Assembly (NCBI RefSeq): GCF_001695625.1 | Contig: NZ_MBPN01000048.1 | Span: 1 to 37,376 of the forward strand | Direction of reading: 5' to 3' | Length of the DNA stretch: 37,376 nucleotides | Origin: Pseudomonas defluvii | Lineage (GTDB): Bacteria; Pseudomonadota; Gammaproteobacteria; Pseudomonadales; Pseudomonadaceae | In this document: positions 1-8,550 of the stretch, in pieces | Layout of the letters: every line of letters starts with the position of its first letter | Position numbering within the stretch: position 1 is the first letter of the stretch | Notes under the pieces: model-generated | What the model was told of the DNA's origin: nothing | Seen by the model: only the letters and a program-made list of their open reading frames with translations | The model's database searches: none | Translations under genes and position numbers: made by a program

Positions 1-27
1 CCAGCTTCTGACGAGACTCTCCCGTGA
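1..27 (+). CDS. 3' end of an upstream gene (partial), probably the binding protein of the ABC operon
   Basis: Only a few codons are in the window, so the product cannot be read. One frame ends in TGA at 25-27, which overlaps the GTG start at 24 as GTGA. That is the same kind of overlap that joins the ATPase and regulator genes of this operon. A second frame stops earlier, at 9-11. A periplasmic solute-binding protein gene is the usual neighbour of such permease genes, but this is inference from gene order only. Confidence 0.3.
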   Translation, partial: PASDETLP

Positions 28-749
28 ATGACCTCCTCCACTCAATCGGCCTGCAGGCCCTGAGCCTGCAGGGCTTTGGCCCGCTGTTGGCGCAAGGGAC
101 CTGGATGACCCTGAAACTGGCGCTGCTGTCGCTGGCATTAAGCCTGAGCCTGGGCCTGATCGGCGCCTGCGCCAAGTGCTCACCGCTACGCCTGCTGCGC
201 GCTCCGGCCACGCTTTACACCACGCTGATACGCAGCGTGCCGGACCTGGTACTGATCCTGCTGATCTTCTACACCCTGCAATTGTGGCTCAACGATTTCA
301 CCGAAATGCTGGGCTGGAACTACGTCGAGATCGACCCGTTCATGGCCGGGGTGATCACCCTGGGTTTCATCTACGGTGCCTACTTCACCGAGAACTTTCG
401 CGGTGCCATTCTCAGCGTACCGGCAGGCCAGCTCGAGGCTGCTACCGCGTACGGCCTGAGCCGCGCCCAGCGTTTTCGCCTGGTGCTGTTCCCACAGCTG
501 ATGCGCTTCGCCCTGCCAGGGCTGGGCAACAACTGGCTGGTACTGCTCAAGTCCACGGCGCTGGTCTCGATCATCGGCCTGGCCGACCTGGTCAAAGCCG
601 CACAGAACGCCGGCAAGACCACCAATAACACCCTGTACTTCCTGATCCTCGCCGCACTGGTCTACCTGGTGATCACAACCCTTTCAAACCGGCTATTTAA
701 ACGCCTGGAACGGCGCTACAACACGGGCATCAAGGGGCTGGCATCATGA
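24..749 (+). CDS. Polar amino-acid ABC transporter permease (HisQ/ArtQ-type)
   Basis: This is one of two inner-membrane subunits of a HisQM-type importer (241 aa, the usual length). Hydrophobic segments run from about residues 20-50, 65-90 and 105-130, with two more near the C-terminus. The cytoplasmic EAA loop that docks on the ATPase is visible as the G-Q-L-E-A-A-T-A-Y-G region around residues 135-160. The start is GTG at 24; an ATG at 28 is in another frame. The last bases overlap the next gene by ATGA, indicating translational coupling. The substrate class (basic amino acids, opines or similar) cannot be fixed from the permease alone. Confidence 0.88.
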   Translation: MNDLLHSIGLQALSLQGFGPLLAQGTWMTLKLALLSLALSLSLGLIGACAKCSPLRLLRAPATLYTTLIRSVPDLVLILLIFYTLQLWLNDFTEMLGWNYVEIDPFMAGVITLGFIYGAYFTENFRGAILSVPAGQLEAATAYGLSRAQRFRLVLFPQLMRFALPGLGNNWLVLLKSTALVSIIGLADLVKAAQNAGKTTNNTLYFLILAALVYLVITTLSNRLFKRLERRYNTGIKGLAS

Positions 750-1459
750 TCGAACTGCTTGAGCAATATGGCCTGGCCTACCTCTACAGTGATGGCGCCG
801 GTTTTTCCGGGCTGGCGGTGACCCTGTGGTTGTTTATCGTGACGACCGTCCTGGGTTTCCTGCTGTCGCTGCCCTTGGCCCTGGCCAGGGTTTCACGCCA
901 GCGCTGGCTGCGCTGGCCCGTGGAGTTCTACACCTACGTCTTTCGCGGCACACCACTCTACATACAACTGCTGATCTGCTACACCGGCCTGTACGGGCTG
1001 GAGGTCGTTCGCGACAACGCCTTGCTCGACGCGTTCTTCCGCAACGCGCTGAACTGCACCCTGCTGGCCTTCGTCCTCAATACCTGCGCCTACACCGTGG
1101 AGATCTTCGCCGGGGCGATTCGCAATATCCCCCACGGCGAAATTGAAGCGGCCCAGGCCTATGGTCTGTATGGCTGGCGCCTGAACCTGTTCGTGATTCT
1201 GCCAGCCGCCCTGCGCCGTGCGCTGCCGGCCTACAGCAACGAACTGATCCTGATGCTGCACGCCACCTCCCTGGCCTTCACCGCAACCATCGCCGACATC
1301 CTCAAGGTCGCGCGCGACGCCAATGCCGCGACCTTCCTGACCTTCCAGGCCTTTGGTGTCGCGGCCCTGCTGTACATGCTGCTGTCCTTCGTGCTGGTCG
1401 GGCTGTTCCGCCTGGCCGAACGCCGCTGGATGCGTTTTCTTGTTCCTGTCCGAGGCTAA
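746..1459 (+). CDS. Polar amino-acid ABC transporter permease (HisM/ArtM-type)
   Basis: This is the second permease subunit (237 aa). It pairs with the upstream HisQ-like protein to form the heterodimeric channel. Several membrane segments are evident (about residues 20-45, 60-85, 95-125, 200-225). The EAA loop reads I-P-H-G-E-I-E-A-A-Q-A-Y-G near residues 130-143. The start ATG overlaps the previous stop by 4 bases (746-749), and the ATPase gene begins 3 bases after its stop, so these are one operon. Assignment as HisM-type rather than HisQ-type follows from gene order and the N-terminal pattern. Confidence 0.88.
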   Translation: MIELLEQYGLAYLYSDGAGFSGLAVTLWLFIVTTVLGFLLSLPLALARVSRQRWLRWPVEFYTYVFRGTPLYIQLLICYTGLYGLEVVRDNALLDAFFRNALNCTLLAFVLNTCAYTVEIFAGAIRNIPHGEIEAAQAYGLYGWRLNLFVILPAALRRALPAYSNELILMLHATSLAFTATIADILKVARDANAATFLTFQAFGVAALLYMLLSFVLVGLFRLAERRWMRFLVPVRG

Positions 1460-1462
1460 ACC

Positions 1463-2317
1463 ATGACCCTTTCTGCACACGCCTTGTCGTCCCATCACGA
1501 GCCACTGACTGAGCCACTTACGACAGCACGCCAGGCCAACGTCGCCCAGACAGCGGCGGTCAAACTGACCGTCGAAGACCTGCACAAACACTACGGCGAT
1601 CATCAGGTACTCAAAGGCGTCTCGCTGCAAGCGCGCAAAGGCGATGTCATCAGCCTGATTGGTGCCAGCGGCTCGGGCAAAAGTACAATGCTGCGCTGCA
1701 TCAACTTCCTTGAACAACCCGACGCGGGCGCGATTACCCTCGATGGCCAAACCATCGAGATGCGCCAGGGTCGCGCGGGCGTGCGCGCACCGCACCCTGC
1801 CCAATTGCAGAACCTGCGTACGCGCCTGGCCATGGTGTTCCAGCACTTCAACCTGTGGAGCCACATGACTGTGCTGGAGAACATTTGCCTGGCCCCTCGC
1901 CGTGTGCTCGGTGTCAGCGCACAGGACGCCGAAGCCCGCGCTCGCGCCTACCTGGACAAGGTCGGGCTGCCATCGCGCGCAGCCGATCAGTACCCGGCGT
2001 TTCTCTCCGGCGGGCAACAACAACGGGTTGCCATCGCCCGCGCACTGGCCATGGAGCCGGAAATCATCCTCTTCGATGAACCCACCTCGGCGCTCGACCC
2101 AGAGCTGGTGGGCGAGGTGCTCAAAGTCATACAGACGCTGGCCGAGGAAGGTCGTACCATGCTCATGGTCACCCACGAAATGGGCTTTGCCCGGAAGGTG
2201 TCCAGCCAGGTGTTGTTCCTGCATCAGGGCCGGGTCGAGGAACAAGGCAGCGCCGCGATACTCGACCACCCGCAGAGCGAGCGCCTGCAGCAATTTCTAT
2301 CCAACCGTTTGAAGTGA
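1463..2317 (+). CDS. Polar amino-acid ABC transporter ATP-binding protein (HisP/ArtP-type)
   Basis: This is the ATPase that drives the HisQ/HisM-like permease pair. All motifs are intact: Walker A GASGSGKS at residues 67-74, signature LSGGQQQR at 181-188, Walker B ILFDEP around 202-207, and the switch histidine in VTHEM (about H238). The protein is 284 aa, about 30 longer than usual. Residues 1-33 before VKLTVEDL are a low-complexity extension unlike HisP, but the ATG at 1463 has a good SD (GAGG) and no better internal start is obvious. Its stop overlaps the GTG start of the regulator gene. Confidence 0.92.
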   Translation: MTLSAHALSSHHEPLTEPLTTARQANVAQTAAVKLTVEDLHKHYGDHQVLKGVSLQARKGDVISLIGASGSGKSTMLRCINFLEQPDAGAITLDGQTIEMRQGRAGVRAPHPAQLQNLRTRLAMVFQHFNLWSHMTVLENICLAPRRVLGVSAQDAEARARAYLDKVGLPSRAADQYPAFLSGGQQQRVAIARALAMEPEIILFDEPTSALDPELVGEVLKVIQTLAEEGRTMLMVTHEMGFARKVSSQVLFLHQGRVEEQGSAAILDHPQSERLQQFLSNRLK

Positions 2318-2823
2318 AGCAGACCCGCATGGAAAACAAGGCCAACAGCCCCCACTGCGCGCCCCCTCTGGACCGGATCGATGAAGCCATCATTGATGTA
2401 CTGCGCCATAACGGGCGGATCACCTATGAGAAGCTTTCATCACTGGTGCATCTGACGCCTCGCCCGTGCCTTGAGCGGGTGCGCAAGCTGGAAAGGCGCG
2501 GCGTGATTCGAGGCTACGGCGCGATCATCGACGTGCAGATGGTTTCACCGGGGCTGTCGCTGCTAGTGCTGGTTGCCCTCTCCAACCAGAGCGGGCGCGC
2601 AGCGCAACGCGCGTTTGAGGCCTGCGTTCGGGCCTGCCCACAGGTTTTTGAATGCCAGCTGATCAGCGGCCACTTCGATTACAGCCTGCGCATGCGCTGC
2701 CGGGACATGGAGCACTACCGGGTGCTGACCGAGACCTGGATGAACAACGACGAACTGCACATCGACAAATTGGTCGCGCACCCAGAGCTGGCCGTGGTGA
2801 AAAACACCGCAACCCAACTCTAG
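2314..2823 (+). CDS. Lrp/AsnC-family transcriptional regulator
   Basis: The N-terminal winged helix-turn-helix (about residues 20-70; pattern LDRIDEAIIDVLRHNGRITYEKLSSLVHLTPRPCLERV, shown here as key landmarks only) is followed by an AsnC/Lrp ligand-binding domain (RAM fold). Members usually sense amino acids. Length is 169 aa, normal for the family. Two starts are possible: GTG at 2314, overlapping the ATPase stop as GTGA, or ATG at 2329 (MENKANS). The overlap favours coupled translation with the transporter, so the regulator probably responds to the transported amino acid or its catabolite. That last point is inference from context. Confidence 0.88.
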   Translation: MKQTRMENKANSPHCAPPLDRIDEAIIDVLRHNGRITYEKLSSLVHLTPRPCLERVRKLERRGVIRGYGAIIDVQMVSPGLSLLVLVALSNQSGRAAQRAFEACVRACPQVFECQLISGHFDYSLRMRCRDMEHYRVLTETWMNNDELHIDKLVAHPELAVVKNTATQL

Positions 2824-2831
2824 GCACCCGT

Positions 2832-2895
2832 GATGCAGGCGATGCCATCGGCGCCTGCATCGTCAACACCGCTGACGCCTATACCGTCAGCGGTG
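2832..2895. terminator. Two adjacent hairpins between convergent genes (probable bidirectional terminator)
   Basis: The first hairpin has perfect 10-bp arms at 2832-2841 and 2852-2861 with a 10-nt loop. The second has perfect 11-bp arms at 2867-2877 and 2885-2895 with a 7-nt loop, and it spans the stop codon of the EAL gene. They lie between the + strand Lrp gene and the - strand EAL gene. Neither is followed by a clear T run, so termination is inferred from position. Confidence 0.5.
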
Positions 2896-4582
2896 CCAAT
2901 GCAGCCCACTCCGCGGGCTGCACATAACCCTCGACCCACAGCGTCACATCGGCAGCGGGCATTGGCCGGGCAATGCAGTAGCCTTGCGCCATGTCACAGC
3001 CCAAGTCCATCAGCAACTGACCATGTTCAACCGTTTCCAGGCCTTCGGCGATCACCTGACGGCCGAACGCCCGCGCCAGGCTAATCACCGCGCGGGTCAA
3101 GGCCAGGTCATCCTGGTCGTGGAGGATGTCACGAACAAACGACTTATCGATCTTGATTGTCTGGGTTGGCAGCCGCTTGAGGTAACTCAGCGATGAGTAA
3201 CCTGTACCGAAATCATCCAGGGAGAACTGCACACCCAGCTCCTGACAAGCATCCAGGCATTGGCTGACCCGCTGGATGTTCTCGATGGCCACCGATTCGA
3301 CGATTTCCAGATCCAACATGCTTGGCGCCACCGCTGCGTGGCGGGCCAGCAGTCGTTTCAACCGCTCGACAAAGTCCGAACGCTGGAAATGCCGGGCCGC
3401 AATGTTCACGCTCACCGACCAGCAGAAACCCTGCAGTTGCCATTGGTGCATTTGCGCCATGGCCTGATCGATCACCCATTCACCGATATCGACGATCAGG
3501 TCAGTCTGCTCTACCAACGGTAAAAACTCCGCCGGCGGCACCAGCCCCTTGACCGGATGCTGCCAGCGCAACAACGCCTCAAAGCCAATCACCGCACCGG
3601 TGCGCATATTGACCTTGGGCTGGTAGTACAAGCACAACTCACCCTTGGCCAACGCCTGGCGCAAGCGCTCAACGGTCTGGTGGGTGGCCTTGACCTCCTT
3701 GTCCAGCGAGACGTCAAACACATGGTAGCGGTTACGCCCACTTTGTTTGGCCACATACATGGCCTGGTCGGCATGGCGCAGCAAGGTGTCGGCATCGTCA
3801 TTGTCGAGCGGAAACAGCGTCACCCCGATGCTCGCGCTGACTCTCAAGTCCTGACCGTTGATGGCGTAAGGCGATGCAACGGCGGCGAGTACCCGCTGCA
3901 GGGCAATGTGCAGACGATAGTGGTCGTGAACGTCACGCAGAATCAGCACGAACTCATCGCCTGACAACCGCGCCACGGCGTCACCGCCGCGCAGGATACC
4001 CTTGAGACGGGCGGCCACCTCGACCAGCAACAAATCACCACTGGCGTGACCATAGCCGTCGTTCACCGCCTTGAAACCATCCAGGTCAAGCATGCACACT
4101 GCCAGCTGCGTGCCCTCTTGCCGGGAAAAATCCAGTGCCTGGGTCAACAGGTCAGACAGGTAGGCTCGGTTGGGCAGGCCGGTTAGCACGTCGTGGCCGA
4201 CCCGCCATTGCAAGGTGCGCAGCAACTGGCGCTTCTCGCTGACATCGAAACGAATCGAGACATACTTGCGTACCTTCCCGCTCAGCGGGTCCATCAATGG
4301 CACCATCGTACTGTCGACCCAGTACAACGAGCCGTCCTTGGCGCGGTTGCAGATCTCGCCTTTCCAGACCTTGCCCATTACCAGGGAACGCCACATCTCC
4401 TGGAAAAACTCCGGATCATGCAGGCCCGAATTGAGGATACGGTGGTTGGCCCCAAGCAGCTCTTCGCGGCTGTAGCCGGAAATGCTGCAAAACTGTTGGT
4501 TTACGTAGGTAATCCGACCCGTCAGATCGGTTTCGGAAAAAATCGCGGCCGCATCGACGGCCGCGCGGTAGTTATCGTCCAT
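2879..4582 (-). CDS. PAS-GGDEF-EAL cyclic-di-GMP signalling protein
   Basis: The predicted protein is cytoplasmic, 567 aa. A PAS/PAC sensor lies at about residues 8-122, a GGDEF domain at about 128-290 and an EAL domain at about 305-555. The cyclase signature is S-G-D-E-F (207-211), a tolerated variant, with an I-site R-G-G-D at 198-201. The phosphodiesterase motifs look complete: EALLRW (335-340), DDFGTG (456-461), K480, E513 in AEGLE, Q533. The start ATG at 4582 is preceded by AGAGGA; an upstream in-frame extension runs into the Aer gene and lacks family similarity. It is read just after the Aer-type receptor, with start and stop overlapping slightly apart (22 bp). In P. putida an Aer protein (Aer2) is known to be co-expressed with such a protein (PP2258) and to affect motility. 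Confidence 0.9.
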   Translation of the reverse strand: MDDNYRAAVDAAAIFSETDLTGRITYVNQQFCSISGYSREELLGANHRILNSGLHDPEFFQEMWRSLVMGKVWKGEICNRAKDGSLYWVDSTMVPLMDPLSGKVRKYVSIRFDVSEKRQLLRTLQWRVGHDVLTGLPNRAYLSDLLTQALDFSRQEGTQLAVCMLDLDGFKAVNDGYGHASGDLLLVEVAARLKGILRGGDAVARLSGDEFVLILRDVHDHYRLHIALQRVLAAVASPYAINGQDLRVSASIGVTLFPLDNDDADTLLRHADQAMYVAKQSGRNRYHVFDVSLDKEVKATHQTVERLRQALAKGELCLYYQPKVNMRTGAVIGFEALLRWQHPVKGLVPPAEFLPLVEQTDLIVDIGEWVIDQAMAQMHQWQLQGFCWSVSVNIAARHFQRSDFVERLKRLLARHAAVAPSMLDLEIVESVAIENIQRVSQCLDACQELGVQFSLDDFGTGYSSLSYLKRLPTQTIKIDKSFVRDILHDQDDLALTRAVISLARAFGRQVIAEGLETVEHGQLLMDLGCDMAQGYCIARPMPAADVTLWVEGYVQPAEWAALAPLTV

Positions 4583-4604
4583 GACGTCCTCTGCACCCTG
4601 CCGG

Positions 4605-6170
4605 CTATCGATTGAATCGCTCGACCAGAGCGCGCAGGCCCGAAGAAATGCGCTCCAATTCACCGCCCCGTGTCGCCGCAGCATTGGCATTCTGCGCGGT
4701 TTTCTGCACCGTGCTGGCTACCGTATTGATCTGCCGCGAGACATCTTCGGCGACATTTGACTGTTCCTGAGAAGCAGCAGCCATCTGATGGCTCATGTCA
4801 CTGATACGCTCTACGGCTTCGCGGATACCTTGCAAGGCACGCTGTGCTTCCAGCACCTGCGCAACCCCCTGCTCAGCTTCCTGAATACCCAGGTTGGCGA
4901 TGCTCACGGCCTCCTCCGCACCCGTACGAAGGCTTTCAATGACGCCCTGAATTTGCAGGGTCGACTGACGGGTCTTGCCGGCCAATGCCCGCACTTCGTC
5001 AGCCACCACCGCAAAGCCGCGCCCTTGTTCGCCGGCGCGAGCGGCCTCAATGGCAGCGTTGAGCGCCAACAGGTTGGTCTGTTCGGCAATCGAGCGGATC
5101 ACGCTCGCAGCCATCATGATGTCCTGGGTCTGCCCGGCCAGGTTTCCGACTGCCTGGTTGATCTGGGTGACCGTACTGGCCAGCAACTGGATCGCTTCGC
5201 GGGTAGTACCGGCCACCTGACTGCCCTGATCGGCCAAGAGGTTGGCGGTTTGCGCTTCACCTGCCGTTTGCTGCACATGCTGGGCGACCTCAGCGATGGA
5301 CGCGGCCATCTCGGTCATGGCCGCTGCCGTCATGTCGGTTTCGGCACGCTGTTCGAGCAACGCCGACTCCGTGCTGCTGGACAACCGACTGGAATCGGTC
5401 GCTGCCTCAGCCATCTGCCTGGCCAGATCGCTCAAACGTGTGAGGGCTGTTTTCAACCGCGCCTCTTCACTGATCAGGATCATCTGCAATTGAGCGCTCG
5501 GCCCCACGGCATCGGTGTAGGTCATTGCAACGATCGGGTCAGCAAAGGTATTGGGCGTAGACTGCACGATCTGTTTAAGCTCGCGCCCAAGGCGGCTGTG
5601 GCCATAAAGACCAACCAGCCCGAAAAGCCCAAGCGTGGCGCCCTGGCCAAGCAGACCGGGAGCGGCCTGGTTTACCGCAATGCAAACCCCGGCAGCCAGC
5701 ACCGGCAACGCCAGTACCTTGCCGATCACCGCAGCGCGGCGCAGCACTGGCACGGCGGGCTTGCCTTCACGCAAGCGCGCATACAGCGTCTCGGCACGCT
5801 GCACCTGCTCGCGGGTTGGCTTGACCCGCACAGACTCGTACCCCACCAGGCGCCCATCCTCGAGCACCGGCGTGACGTAGGCACTGACCCAGTAGAAGTT
5901 GCCGTTCTTGCAGCGGTTCTTGACGATCCCCATCCAGCTCTGGCCGGCCTTGAGGTACTGCCACATCTGCTGGAACACCTCTGGCGGCATGTCCGGGTGA
6001 CGTACAAGGTTGTGGGTACTACCGATAAGTTCTGCCTGACTGAAGCCGCTCATGGCGGCGAATTCGGCATTGCAGTAAGTGATTTTACTGGTGGTATCGG
6101 TTGCGGAAACAAGGCGTTGATGTTCCGGAAACGTCTGTTCGACAGAGGTTACCGGCAAATTGAGACGCAC
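4605..6170 (-). CDS. aer: Aer-type PAS methyl-accepting chemotaxis (energy taxis) receptor
   Basis: The protein is 521 aa. An N-terminal PAS domain (about residues 15-125) is followed by a hydrophobic pair (about 148-200) that would anchor it in the inner membrane, and then a coiled MCP signalling domain. Its highly conserved hairpin tip ([18 protein letters not shown] and onward) is at about residues 366-397. Aer proteins bind FAD in the PAS domain and report redox or respiratory state to CheA/CheW. No periplasmic ligand domain and no C-terminal CheR-docking pentapeptide are present. The GTG start at 6170 has a GGAG seven bases upstream. It heads an operon with the downstream PAS-GGDEF-EAL gene. 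Confidence 0.9.
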   Translation of the reverse strand: MRLNLPVTSVEQTFPEHQRLVSATDTTSKITYCNAEFAAMSGFSQAELIGSTHNLVRHPDMPPEVFQQMWQYLKAGQSWMGIVKNRCKNGNFYWVSAYVTPVLEDGRLVGYESVRVKPTREQVQRAETLYARLREGKPAVPVLRRAAVIGKVLALPVLAAGVCIAVNQAAPGLLGQGATLGLFGLVGLYGHSRLGRELKQIVQSTPNTFADPIVAMTYTDAVGPSAQLQMILISEEARLKTALTRLSDLARQMAEAATDSSRLSSSTESALLEQRAETDMTAAAMTEMAASIAEVAQHVQQTAGEAQTANLLADQGSQVAGTTREAIQLLASTVTQINQAVGNLAGQTQDIMMAASVIRSIAEQTNLLALNAAIEAARAGEQGRGFAVVADEVRALAGKTRQSTLQIQGVIESLRTGAEEAVSIANLGIQEAEQGVAQVLEAQRALQGIREAVERISDMSHQMAAASQEQSNVAEDVSRQINTVASTVQKTAQNANAAATRGGELERISSGLRALVERFNR

Positions 6171-6229
6171 GTTAGAACTCCGTTAGTGGCGGTCGTAATC
6201 CTGGATCCAGTCCATGTTGAACCAGGCAT

Positions 6230-6245
6230 TCAGACTCTTGTCTGA
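6230..6245. promoter_or_regulatory. Short inverted repeat in the divergent aer / XRE intergenic region
   Basis: TCAGAC-TCTT-GTCTGA is a perfect 6-bp dyad about 60 bp upstream of aer and 113 bp upstream of the XRE gene. It could be an operator, for example for the XRE protein encoded next door, but nothing beyond its symmetry and position supports this. No convincing FliA-type promoter was found here. Confidence 0.25.
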
Positions 6246-6357
6246 CAATCCAATTCTACGAATTACATCACGTTTATGACAGTAATGTTACAGAATCTGG
6301 CGTTGCCTAGCTCGACCAAATACCGTTAAGTTCTTGATTCTAAATGGGAATTAAGCG

Positions 6358-6672
6358 ATGAAAATTTCAGGTTTGGGTTCAGCCATAAAGCGCTACCGCA
6401 AGGTGGCAGGGCTTACTCAGGCTGAATTCGGCGAGAAAACCGGTTTTGATCCCAAAACCATCAGCCGCTTTGAAACCGGCTCCTACACCCCAAGCGTTGA
6501 AGCACTGTTCAAATTCGCCGAAGTGCTGGGTATAAAGCTGAAAGCTTTTTTCTCGGAGTTGGGCGATGAAGACGAGCAAAGAGCCTATCTGTTCAACGTC
6601 GTACACAAAGCCACCCCAAAAGACCTGGGAAAACTGATCGCGGCGGTCGATATGGCCCTGTCCAGGCGTTAA
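6358..6672 (+). CDS. Small XRE-family helix-turn-helix regulator
   Basis: This is a 104-aa DNA-binding protein. A Cro/CI-type helix-turn-helix occupies about residues 6-62 (IKRYRKVAGLTQAEFGEKTGF, then DPKTISRFETG, which includes the recognition helix). The remaining C-terminal 40 residues are helical and may dimerise. The family controls anything from phage genes to metabolism, so the target is unknown. It stands alone between divergent aer and convergent trkH. A weak SD (GGGAA) precedes the ATG. No toxin partner is adjacent, so a toxin-antitoxin role is not supported. Confidence 0.85.
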   Translation: MKISGLGSAIKRYRKVAGLTQAEFGEKTGFDPKTISRFETGSYTPSVEALFKFAEVLGIKLKAFFSELGDEDEQRAYLFNVVHKATPKDLGKLIAAVDMALSRR

Positions 6673-6747
6673 CGCCAGCAACAGCAAGCAGACAGGCTTA
6701 TCGCTAAGCAGCGCTGCCCCATTTTGGGGGAGCGGAGTATATCTGAT

Positions 6748-6769
6748 TCAGCCCCCAGATGGGGGCTGA
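6748..6769. terminator. Hairpin between convergent XRE gene and trkH
   Basis: A perfect 10-bp stem, TCAGCCCCCA and its complement, is separated by two bases. It lies midway between the stop of the XRE gene and the stop of trkH. A weaker CCCCA/TGGGG stem lies just upstream. There is no T run on either strand, so this is a probable but not classical bidirectional terminator. Confidence 0.5.
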
Positions 6770-6791
6770 GGCTTGGCAGCGCCCCGCGTTT

Positions 6792-8246
6792 CTAGAAGCG
6801 CCAGAACGACGGTGTGAACAGCACCAGAACGGTGAGAATCTCCAGGCGCCCCAGCAGCATGCCCACGGTCAGCAGCCACTTCGCAGCATCGGGCAGTGAA
6901 GAGAAGTTACCGGCCGGCCCGATCACCGGCCCCAACCCAGGCCCCACATTGCAGACGGCCGTCGCCGCACCGGTCAGTGCAATGGTCCAGTCCAAGCCGA
7001 TCAGGGCCAGCCCCAGCGCAATGACGGCGATGGTGGTGGTAAAGAAAAAGCAGAAGGTCAGCAGCGAACGCACAATGTCTTCATCCAGCGGATGGCCGTT
7101 GTACTTGCTGCGAATCGTTGCGCGCGGGTGAATCAGTTGCGACAGGCTGCTATGCAGTAACTGGCCGGCGACCTGAAAACGAAAGATCTTCAAACCACCA
7201 GCGGTTGATCCCGAACAACCACCGACGAACGTCAGGTAGAAGAAGAACAACACCGAAAATGTGCCCCACAGGGTGTAGTCACCCAGCGCAACGCCCGTTG
7301 TAGTGACCACCGATGTGACGTTGACTGCCACCAGGCGCACCGCCTCCCACCATCCATATGGCCCGTTGAAATGCAGCCAGGTGCCGACCAGCAGCCAGGT
7401 CAAGACCAGAAAGCCAATGAAGCCACGTACCTGATGATCCTTGAACAAGGCGCCTCTATTGCCCCGTAGCACCGCCACATACAACGTAAAGGGCAAGCTG
7501 CCGAGGATCATCACCCCTACCGCGACCCAGTGAATGGCCGGCTGCGACCAGTGCGCCAACGAACTGTCCGAGGTCGAGAAGCCACCGGTGGATATCAGTG
7601 ACATTGAGTGGTTGATCGCCTCGAACGGCGTCATCCCCGCCCACCAGAATGCCAGGTAGCCAATCCCGGTCAACACGACATAGACCAGCAGAATGTATTT
7701 CGCCATGACATGGGAGCGTGGCAGCACTTTGTCCGACCAGTCCGACGACTCGGTCTGGAACAAGCGCATCCCCCCGACGCGCAGCAACGGCAGAATCGCT
7801 ACCGCCATACCGATAAAGCCGATGCCGCCCAACCAATGCAACATCGAGCGCCAGATCAGCAAGCCCGGAGACGCGGTGTCCAGCCCGGTCAGCACGGTCG
7901 AACCGGTGGTGGTGATACCCGACATCGTTTCAAAAAACGCATCCGTGTAGCTGATATCCCGTATGAACACCATCGGCAGCGCCGCAAAGGTACAGACCAC
8001 GACCCAACTGGCCGTCGTCAGCAAATACATGTCTCGCGGGCGTAAATGAGCGTCCTCGGGACGCCCTTGTGCGACCAGCGCAATACCGGTGAGAAAGGTG
8101 ATGACACCTGAACGGACAAATGCAGAAAGCCCGTCCTGCTGCTCATAAAGCATCAAGGTGAACAGAGGGATCGTCATGCTCACCGCAAGGGTGATGAGGA
8201 AGACACCGAGGATGAAACCAATCAAGCGGATTCTGGCAACTGACAT
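6792..8246 (-). CDS. trkH: TrkH-family potassium uptake protein
   Basis: This is the inner-membrane K+ translocating subunit, 484 aa from the ATG at 8246 (MSVARIRLIGF). A TTG 30 bases upstream is open but unlikely. The sequence is hydrophobic throughout, with the four repeated M-P-M selectivity-loop units of the SKT superfamily. Visible examples are T-T-G-S-T near residues 110-115 and G-G-C-S-G-S-T-A-G-G near 340-350. In proteobacteria it works with the cytosolic gating protein TrkA, whose gene is not in this window. It is a single-gene unit converging on the XRE gene. TrkG/TrkI-type naming is also possible. Confidence 0.9.
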   Translation of the reverse strand: MSVARIRLIGFILGVFLITLAVSMTIPLFTLMLYEQQDGLSAFVRSGVITFLTGIALVAQGRPEDAHLRPRDMYLLTTASWVVVCTFAALPMVFIRDISYTDAFFETMSGITTTGSTVLTGLDTASPGLLIWRSMLHWLGGIGFIGMAVAILPLLRVGGMRLFQTESSDWSDKVLPRSHVMAKYILLVYVVLTGIGYLAFWWAGMTPFEAINHSMSLISTGGFSTSDSSLAHWSQPAIHWVAVGVMILGSLPFTLYVAVLRGNRGALFKDHQVRGFIGFLVLTWLLVGTWLHFNGPYGWWEAVRLVAVNVTSVVTTTGVALGDYTLWGTFSVLFFFYLTFVGGCSGSTAGGLKIFRFQVAGQLLHSSLSQLIHPRATIRSKYNGHPLDEDIVRSLLTFCFFFTTTIAVIALGLALIGLDWTIALTGAATAVCNVGPGLGPVIGPAGNFSSLPDAAKWLLTVGMLLGRLEILTVLVLFTPSFWRF

Positions 8247-8364
8247 GTATGGGCTCTGACTGAATGGCGCGCGCAAGTATCGTTATAGCGCAGCACACAG
8301 ACGCGTAAAGAATCCGTAAAATTCAGTGGCTTCACGCCTCATACTGCCACCGCCCGCGCAGCCA

Positions 8365-8411
8365 CTGTTGCGCCAACAACAGCAGCAGCGAAACTGTTGG
8401 CCCAGCAACAG
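8365..8411 (+). promoter_or_regulatory. Two tandem dyads, predicted enhancer sites for a sigma-54 activator (msuE promoter)
   Basis: Two copies of CTGTTG-N6-CAACAG, each exact in its 6-bp arms, lie at 8365-8382 and 8394-8411 (centres 29 bp apart). The proximal copy is centred 96 bp and the distal 125 bp upstream of the -24 GG of the sigma-54 promoter at 8497. The same motif recurs at the other sulfur-gene promoters in this window at nearly identical distance. SfnR is the known sigma-54 activator of sfn genes in P. putida; assigning these sites to it is inference. Confidence 0.65.
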
Positions 8412-8496
8412 CCATTCAACAGGGCGCACTTCAAGCAACACTTGAGCACCCCGCAAAAAGCTCATAACAAGCTGATAAATAAAGACTTTCAACACA

Positions 8497-8512
8497 TGGA
8501 ACAACTCTTGCT
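8497..8512 (+). promoter_or_regulatory. Sigma-54 promoter of the msuE-ssuD/msuD-msuC operon
   Basis: TGGAACAACTCTTGCT matches the sigma-54 consensus, with GG at 8498-8499, ten bases, then GC at 8510-8511 preceded by TT. Only the base after GG (A for C) deviates in the -24 box. Transcription would start near 8522, leaving a leader of about 29 nt before msuE. Confidence 0.7.
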
Positions 8513-8550
8513 CCTGCCCCTGCACCTTCAACAGCAACGGGCCTGTAGCC

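Noticed and set aside
893..2293. 466-codon open frame on the - strand.
   Set aside because: It lies antisense to the permease, ATPase and regulator genes, has no family similarity, and is explained by codon bias in GC-rich genes.
4788..6245. 485-codon open frame on the + strand antisense to aer.
   Set aside because: The composition is rich in His, Arg, Gly and Leu, as expected for a shadow; aer on the other strand has complete PAS and MCP motifs.
6171..6357. A FliA (sigma-28) promoter for aer.
   Set aside because: No TAAAG-N15-GCCGATAA-like sequence was found on the - strand in this gap.
6358..6672. XRE protein as antitoxin of a toxin-antitoxin pair.
   Set aside because: No small toxin-like gene is adjacent on the same strand; the neighbours are aer (divergent) and trkH (convergent).
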